NCBI GenBank assembly: GCA_018266965.1
Contig: JAFDZJ010000043.1
Coordinates: forward strand, 1-10,291
Length of the DNA: 10,291 bases
Source: Bacteroidota bacterium
Lineage (GTDB): Bacteria; Bacteroidota; Bacteroidia; Flavobacteriales; Weeksellaceae
Reading direction: 5' to 3'
Position numbers and translations under genes: made by a program. Position 1 is the stretch's first letter. The number at the start of each line of letters is the position of its first letter. Positions 7,288-10,291 of this stretch are shown piece after piece. The notes below the pieces were generated by a model. It did no database searches, was not told where the DNA came from, and worked only from the letters and a program-made list of their open reading frames with translations.

Positions 7288-8196
7288 TTAGTTTCCACTA
7301 ACAGCAGCTATAAAAACTTCGTTCATACTAGGGATTTTTTCATCGAAAGATCTTATTTTACCAATCTTTACTATCTCTTTTAACAATTCGTTTTGATTAC
7401 CGTTATTATTCAGTTCAAAACTTAAAAGTTTATTTTTAATAGAAACATTGTCAATTTTAAAATCTTGTTGAAAAGAATTCCAATTTTCATCATTAACATC
7501 GGAAATAGTTACGCCAAAAATATTTTTCTTGAACTGTTCTCTGACCTCAAAAACAGACCCATCAATAATTTTTTTTGCTTGATGGATAAGTGCTACGGAA
7601 TCGCACATTTCTTCTACACTTTCCATTCTGTGAGTGGAAAGGATTATTGTTGTACCATTTTCTTTCAATTTTAGGATTTGGTCTTTTATCAGGTTGGCAT
7701 TAACAGGGTCGAAACCAGAAAAAGGTTCATCTAAAATTAATAATTGAGGTTGATGCAAAACAGTAACTACAAATTGTATTTTTTGAGCCATACCTTTGGA
7801 GAGTTCGGAGAGTTTTTTCTTCCACCAATGTTCTATTTCTAATACATCAAACCAATATTTAGCTTGTTTCAGTGCTTCATTCTTGTTCATTCCTTTTAGT
7901 TCGCCAAAATATAATATTTGATCTCCAATGGTCATATTTTTATACAAACCTCTTTCTTCTGGCATGTAACCAATCTGCCTAATATGATTGGGATTTAGTT
8001 TTTTGTTATTAATAAAAATATCTCCACTATCCTGTTGAGTTATCTGATTAATAATCCGGATAAATGTAGTTTTACCAGCACCATTTGGACCAAGTAATCC
8101 ATAGATGCTACCTTCTGGGACATTGATACTGAAATTATCTAGTGCTATTTTCTTACCACTATCATAAGTCTTATAGACATTATTGGCTACGAGCAT
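7288..8196 (-). CDS. ABC exporter ATPase (NatA-like)
   Basis: This is the nucleotide-binding subunit for the permease that follows. The chosen start is the ATG at 8196-8194 (MLVANNVYKTYDSGKK, 302 aa). The frame extends to a TTG at 8256, but the extra 20 residues precede the conserved fold and lie next to the terminator of the neighbouring gene. Motifs: Walker A GPNGAGKTT (36-44); GYMPEERGLY (76-85) in the Q-loop region, a form typical of NatA/YhaQ-type ATPases; signature LSKGMAQ (132-138); Walker B LLILDEP (152-158) with GFDP; and H189 in STHRMES as the switch His. The C-terminal 80 or so residues form the accessory domain common in exporters of this type, ending SMNEVFI. It is the first gene of the minus-strand block. 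Its promoter is not clear: only a near-match TAACTTTC at 8225-8218 is seen. Confidence 0.95.
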   Translation of the reverse strand: MLVANNVYKTYDSGKKIALDNFSINVPEGSIYGLLGPNGAGKTTFIRIINQITQQDSGDIFINNKKLNPNHIRQIGYMPEERGLYKNMTIGDQILYFGELKGMNKNEALKQAKYWFDVLEIEHWWKKKLSELSKGMAQKIQFVVTVLHQPQLLILDEPFSGFDPVNANLIKDQILKLKENGTTIILSTHRMESVEEMCDSVALIHQAKKIIDGSVFEVREQFKKNIFGVTISDVNDENWNSFQQDFKIDNVSIKNKLLSFELNNNGNQNELLKEIVKIGKIRSFDEKIPSMNEVFIAAVSGN

Positions 8197-8258
8197 ATTT
8201 TTTTTATTATAAGTTGTGAAAGTTACGGAAATAGTCCGAATTGAAAAAAAATACAAAA

Positions 8259-8289
8259 AAAATATCCTGAAAGTTGTTCAGGATATTTT
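8259..8289 (-). terminator. Strong Rho-independent terminator after the T9SS sorting-domain gene
   Basis: A perfect 13-bp inverted repeat (core ATATCCTGAA / TTCAGGATAT) has a 5-nt loop. It starts 2 nt after the TAA stop of the upstream gene. On the minus strand it is followed by TTTTGTATTTTTTTT. It should insulate the ABC operon from that gene. Confidence 0.9.
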
Positions 8290-8291
8290 AT

Positions 8292-8645
8292 TTATTGTTT
8301 GATGATTTGTGTAACCTTTTGAGTATCATCTGAAAGTACATAACGCATTAGATATTTCCCTGGACGAAGTTTGTCTATATTAATCTCCGAACTATTTGCA
8401 TTGATAGTGAAATTAGCAACCTGTGTACCCAAAATAGTGTAAAAAGAAATAGACTTTATTTTGACAGAAGCATCTTTTGATTTTACAAAAATATAATCTT
8501 TCGCTGGATTAGGATATGCTACTAAAATTCCATCGTCAGTCTTTTGAGAAATGGATATAGGTTCACGATTAATTTGAGCTGAAATCTCATTAGAAAAACC
8601 AACTAAAACAACGAAAAGCACGGAAATAAATAAACTTTTTTTCAT
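8292..8645 (-). CDS. Secreted mini-protein consisting of a T9SS type A sorting domain
   Basis: The protein is 117 aa. Residues 1-23 are a signal peptide: KK, a hydrophobic core LFISVLFVVLVGF, and a likely cleavage after ISA before Q24. Residues 24-40 are a short polar stretch. Residues 41-117 match the type IX secretion C-terminal sorting domain: YPNPAKDYIFV (44-54), SFYTILGTQV (67-76), LRPGKYLMRY (93-102) and a terminal KVTQIIKQ. In cargo proteins this domain directs crossing of the outer membrane and is then usually cleaved with cell-surface attachment of the cargo. Here there is almost no cargo, so its role is unknown. It is a single-gene transcript with its own promoter and terminator, divergent from hemB. 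The start is the ATG at 8645-8643; there is no frameshift sign that it is a remnant. Confidence 0.88.
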   Translation of the reverse strand: MKKSLFISVLFVVLVGFSNEISAQINREPISISQKTDDGILVAYPNPAKDYIFVKSKDASVKIKSISFYTILGTQVANFTINANSSEINIDKLRPGKYLMRYVLSDDTQKVTQIIKQ

Positions 8646-8676
8646 AGTAGCTTGTTATTAGCTTACAAATATTCAA

Positions 8677-8707
8677 CAAATATATGATATATCACACAAT
8701 CTTGCAA
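8677..8707 (-). promoter_or_regulatory. Bacteroidota promoter (TTG-N20-TATATTTG) for the T9SS mini-protein
   Basis: The minus strand has TTG at 8707-8705, a 20-nt spacer and TATATTTG at 8684-8677, matching the -33/-7 consensus of Bacteroidota sigma-ABfr promoters in sequence and spacing. The -7 box lies 31 nt before the ATG. The spacer holds a perfect 10-bp palindrome TGATATATCA (8685-8694), a possible operator. Confidence 0.7.
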
Positions 8708-8730
8708 TAGTTTTTTCAATAAACTATCAT

Positions 8731-8738
8731 TAAATTTG
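8731..8738 (+). promoter_or_regulatory. Candidate -7 promoter box for hemB
   Basis: TAAATTTG matches TAnnTTTG and lies 28 nt before the hemB ATG. No TTG is present at 17-23 nt upstream; the nearest is at 8702-8704, 26 nt away. It is supported by the -7 half only. Confidence 0.45.
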
Positions 8739-8766
8739 CAAATCTAAATCAAAGAACATACCAAAA

Positions 8767-9759
8767 ATGATAATTTTTTCCAGAAATAGAAGATTAAGAA
8801 CAAACGAAAGTATCCGTAGTCTTGTAAGAGAAACTACCCTAAATACCAATGATTTTGTAATGCCATTATTTGTAATGGAAGGCGAAAATAAGCTAGAAGC
8901 CATTGCATCTATGCCAGGAATATTTAGAAGAAGCATAGACCTTACTGTGAAAGAATGTAAAGAACTTTTCCAACTAGGGATAAAAGCAGTGAATATCTAT
9001 ATGAAAGTTCCTGAAAACCTAAAAGATAACAAAGGAACCGAATCTTGGAACAAAGATGGACTAATGCAAAGAAGTATCCGAGAGATAAAAAATGCAGTCC
9101 CAGAAATGATTGTAATGCCAGATGTAGCTTTGGATCCTTACTCTATTTTTGGACATGACGGAATTATTTCCAATGGACAAATTGATAATGACGCTACCAA
9201 CGAAGCACTTGCCAAAATGTCGGTTTCTGTGGCAGAAGCAGGTGCTGATATAGTTGCTCCAAGTGATATGATGGACGGAAGAGTTGCGGTAATCCGAGAA
9301 GCTTTGGAACAAAATGGGCATACAAATGTTGGAATATTGAGCTATGCTGCAAAATATGCCTCCTCGTTTTACGGGCCATTCAGAAGTGCTTTGGATAGTG
9401 CTCCAAAAGAAAATATTGATATTCCAAAAGATAAAAAAACCTATCAAATGGATTTTCATAATTCCAGAGAAGCAATAAACGAAGTATTGAAAGATGTTGA
9501 TGAAGGTGCAGATATTATTATGATAAAACCTGGAATTCCTTATTTGGACATAGTATCCAAAATTAGAGCAACCATAGATTTGCCAATTGCGGTTTATAAT
9601 GTAAGCGGAGAATATGCAATGCTGAAAGCTGCCGCACAAAATGGTTGGCTGGACAACGACAAAGCCATCATCGAAAGCCTTACTTGCATAAAAAGAGCAG
9701 GTGCCGATATGATTTTTACTTACGCCGCAAAAGAAGCTGCAATACTTTTGGGAAGTTAG
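8767..9759 (+). CDS. hemB: Porphobilinogen synthase (delta-aminolevulinate dehydratase)
   Basis: HemB condenses two 5-aminolevulinate molecules to porphobilinogen, the first common pyrrole step of haem synthesis, in the cytoplasm. The 330-aa length is normal. It begins with the RNRRLRTNESIRSLVRE segment of the N-terminal arm. The Schiff-base lysines are K196 (LSYAAKYAS) and K254 (IMIKPGIPYLD). APSDMMDGRV (164-173) is the conserved substrate loop. The metal region at 119-132 reads DVALDPYSIFGHDG: the three cysteines of zinc enzymes are replaced by A121, D123 and D131, the zinc-independent aspartate type found in Pseudomonas and plants, so magnesium is the likely activator. It is the only plus-strand gene in the window, divergent from the T9SS mini-protein and convergent with an 81-aa unknown. 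I see no convincing terminator in 9760-9843. Confidence 0.97.
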   Translation: MIIFSRNRRLRTNESIRSLVRETTLNTNDFVMPLFVMEGENKLEAIASMPGIFRRSIDLTVKECKELFQLGIKAVNIYMKVPENLKDNKGTESWNKDGLMQRSIREIKNAVPEMIVMPDVALDPYSIFGHDGIISNGQIDNDATNEALAKMSVSVAEAGADIVAPSDMMDGRVAVIREALEQNGHTNVGILSYAAKYASSFYGPFRSALDSAPKENIDIPKDKKTYQMDFHNSREAINEVLKDVDEGADIIMIKPGIPYLDIVSKIRATIDLPIAVYNVSGEYAMLKAAAQNGWLDNDKAIIESLTCIKRAGADMIFTYAAKEAAILLGS

Positions 9760-9843
9760 GGAACTAATATTTGTAACTAAAATTTATCATAAATGACAAT
9801 AATTATATGAAAACAATAATTTATTTCGCATAATTTTTACTAA

Positions 9844-10089
9844 TTATTTCACCTCATCAGCATATTCTGCTCTATTTGGTTTTAACTCGTCTCTTACTTT
9901 CATCATTTCGCTTTCATCAATAATCATAACAGCTGCTGCATACATCTCTGTATATTCTTCGAAAGAGAAATTTCTGTACTGTAAATTTTCAGCAACAGCA
10001 TATTCTTCTAAATGTATAATGTGATGTTTGGCATATTGTAAAGCATTCATACCTCGAAAGTCCCAAAACATTTTTATTTTTTGTCCCAT
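9844..10089 (-). CDS. Conserved-looking hypothetical protein, 81 aa
   Basis: I do not recognise the family with certainty. The protein is small, soluble and mixed alpha/beta in look, with no signal peptide or membrane helix. Visible points: an N-terminal KIKMFWDFRG (4-13); a histidine cluster KHHIIHLEE (21-29; H22, H23, H26) that could bind metal; a central acidic/aromatic stretch FSFEEYTEMY (41-50); a hydrophobic strand AAAVMIIDE (51-59); and a charged C-terminal helix VRDELKPNRAEYADEV (65-80). Base use is like that of its neighbours. The ATG at 10089 lies 18 nt after a terminator hairpin that ends mdh, with no promoter seen between, so expression may depend on read-through. The coherent protein features argue that it is a real gene. 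Confidence 0.7.
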   Translation of the reverse strand: MGQKIKMFWDFRGMNALQYAKHHIIHLEEYAVAENLQYRNFSFEEYTEMYAAAVMIIDESEMMKVRDELKPNRAEYADEVK

Positions 10090-10107
10090 TTTAAAAAAAT
10101 TTAAAAA

Positions 10108-10138
10108 AAAGCATACCTAAAAAAATCAGGCATGCTTT
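10108..10138 (-). terminator. Rho-independent terminator after mdh
   Basis: Arms AAAGCATACCT (10108-10118) and AGGCATGCTTT (10128-10138) have a 9-nt loop. Read on the plus strand one pair is an A-C mismatch, but as minus-strand RNA it becomes a G-U pair, giving a full 11-bp stem followed by eight U. This fixes the direction as minus. It lies 25 nt after the mdh stop. Confidence 0.85.
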
Positions 10139-10163
10139 ATGAAAATATCTAATGATTTAAAGT

Positions 10164-10291
10164 TTAAAATTTCAAATCGCCATTTACCTCTCTTACAGCT
10201 TTTGCAGCGGTAGCGAATTTTTCTTTTTCGGCGTCTGTAAGTTTTATTTCTACAATTTTTTCCACACCATTATCACCAATTATTGCAGGTA
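10164..10291 (-). CDS. mdh: Malate dehydrogenase (partial, C-terminal 41 aa)
   Basis: Only the 3' end is in the window: 41 codons plus TAA at 10166-10164. Translation gives PAIIGDNGVEKIVEIKLTDA (first 20 residues), then EKEKFATAAKAVREVNGDLK and a final F. This fits the C-terminus of LDH-like malate dehydrogenases of Flavobacteriia: a P-x-IIG-x-NG-(V/I)-EK strand, then a helix with EKEKF and a short tail. The enzyme would interconvert malate and oxaloacetate with NAD in the TCA cycle. The catalytic residues are outside the window, so the call rests on the C-terminal pattern alone. A terminator follows. Confidence 0.8.
   Translation of the reverse strand, partial: PAIIGDNGVEKIVEIKLTDAEKEKFATAAKAVREVNGDLKF

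Noticed and set aside
8218..8225. TAACTTTC on the minus strand as promoter for the ABC operon
   Set aside because: It lacks the final G of TAnnTTTG and the only TTTG upstream is 28 nt away; too weak to call, although the operon must have a promoter nearby.
8197..8256. N-terminal extension of the ABC ATPase from a TTG at 8256
   Set aside because: The 20 extra residues precede the conserved fold, use a TTG codon and run through T-rich sequence next to a terminator; the ATG at 8196 gives the normal NatA-like N-terminus.
9061..9639. 192-aa minus-strand open frame inside hemB
   Set aside because: It is antisense to a well-conserved enzyme, rich in Cys/Ile/His/Asn without domain pattern; it is a shadow of hemB codon use.
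9807..9833. Tiny ORF of 8 codons after hemB
   Set aside because: It is too short to distinguish from chance in AT-rich DNA, and no start context supports it.
9760..9843. Possible bidirectional terminator between hemB and the 81-aa gene
   Set aside because: Only short AT-only inverted repeats are present (such as AATAATT / AATTATT), with no GC-bearing stem.

Overview
The window is chromosomal DNA from a member of the Bacteroidota, most likely class Flavobacteriia. The evidence is: AT-rich sequence; no clear Shine-Dalgarno sequence in front of any gene; promoter -7 boxes of the Bacteroidota form TAnnTTTG; an LpxC-FabZ fusion; a type IX secretion (T9SS) sorting domain; and the gene order lpxD - lpxC/fabZ - lpxA - efp - second lpxD-like gene. 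The genus cannot be fixed from this window. No mobile element, CRISPR array, tRNA or rRNA is visible.

Layout: a long minus-strand block runs from about 8200 down to 1. In transcription order it holds an ABC exporter (ATPase, then ABC-2 permease), an HD-domain dNTPase-like hydrolase, lpxD, lpxC-fabZ, lpxA, efp, and an lpxD paralogue cut by the window edge. Spacing is tight: 27 and 18 nt between the first three genes, an 8-nt overlap lpxD/lpxC, and 17 nt to lpxA. lpxD has its own -7 box. Between lpxA and efp lie two adjacent tandem-repeat tracts of opposite base skew. A hairpin terminator follows efp, just ahead of the lpxD paralogue.

Upstream of the ABC genes is a 117-aa secreted protein that is essentially only a T9SS C-terminal sorting domain. 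It has a good promoter and a strong terminator of its own. Divergent from it, on the plus strand, is hemB (porphobilinogen synthase). Convergent with hemB is an 81-aa unknown protein, preceded on the minus strand by a terminator and the 3' end of malate dehydrogenase (mdh).

Together LpxA, LpxC and LpxD catalyse the first three steps of lipid A synthesis. FabZ helps supply the fatty-acid pathway whose 3-hydroxyacyl-ACP intermediates LpxA and LpxD use. EF-P relieves ribosome stalling at proline runs. HemB makes the pyrrole for haem. Most of the window is ordinary housekeeping DNA. The less ordinary points are the skewed repeat tract before efp, the actinobacterial-style PGKGP loop of EF-P, two near-identical AT leaders directly behind terminators, and a -7 box that explains a false TTG start for lpxD.
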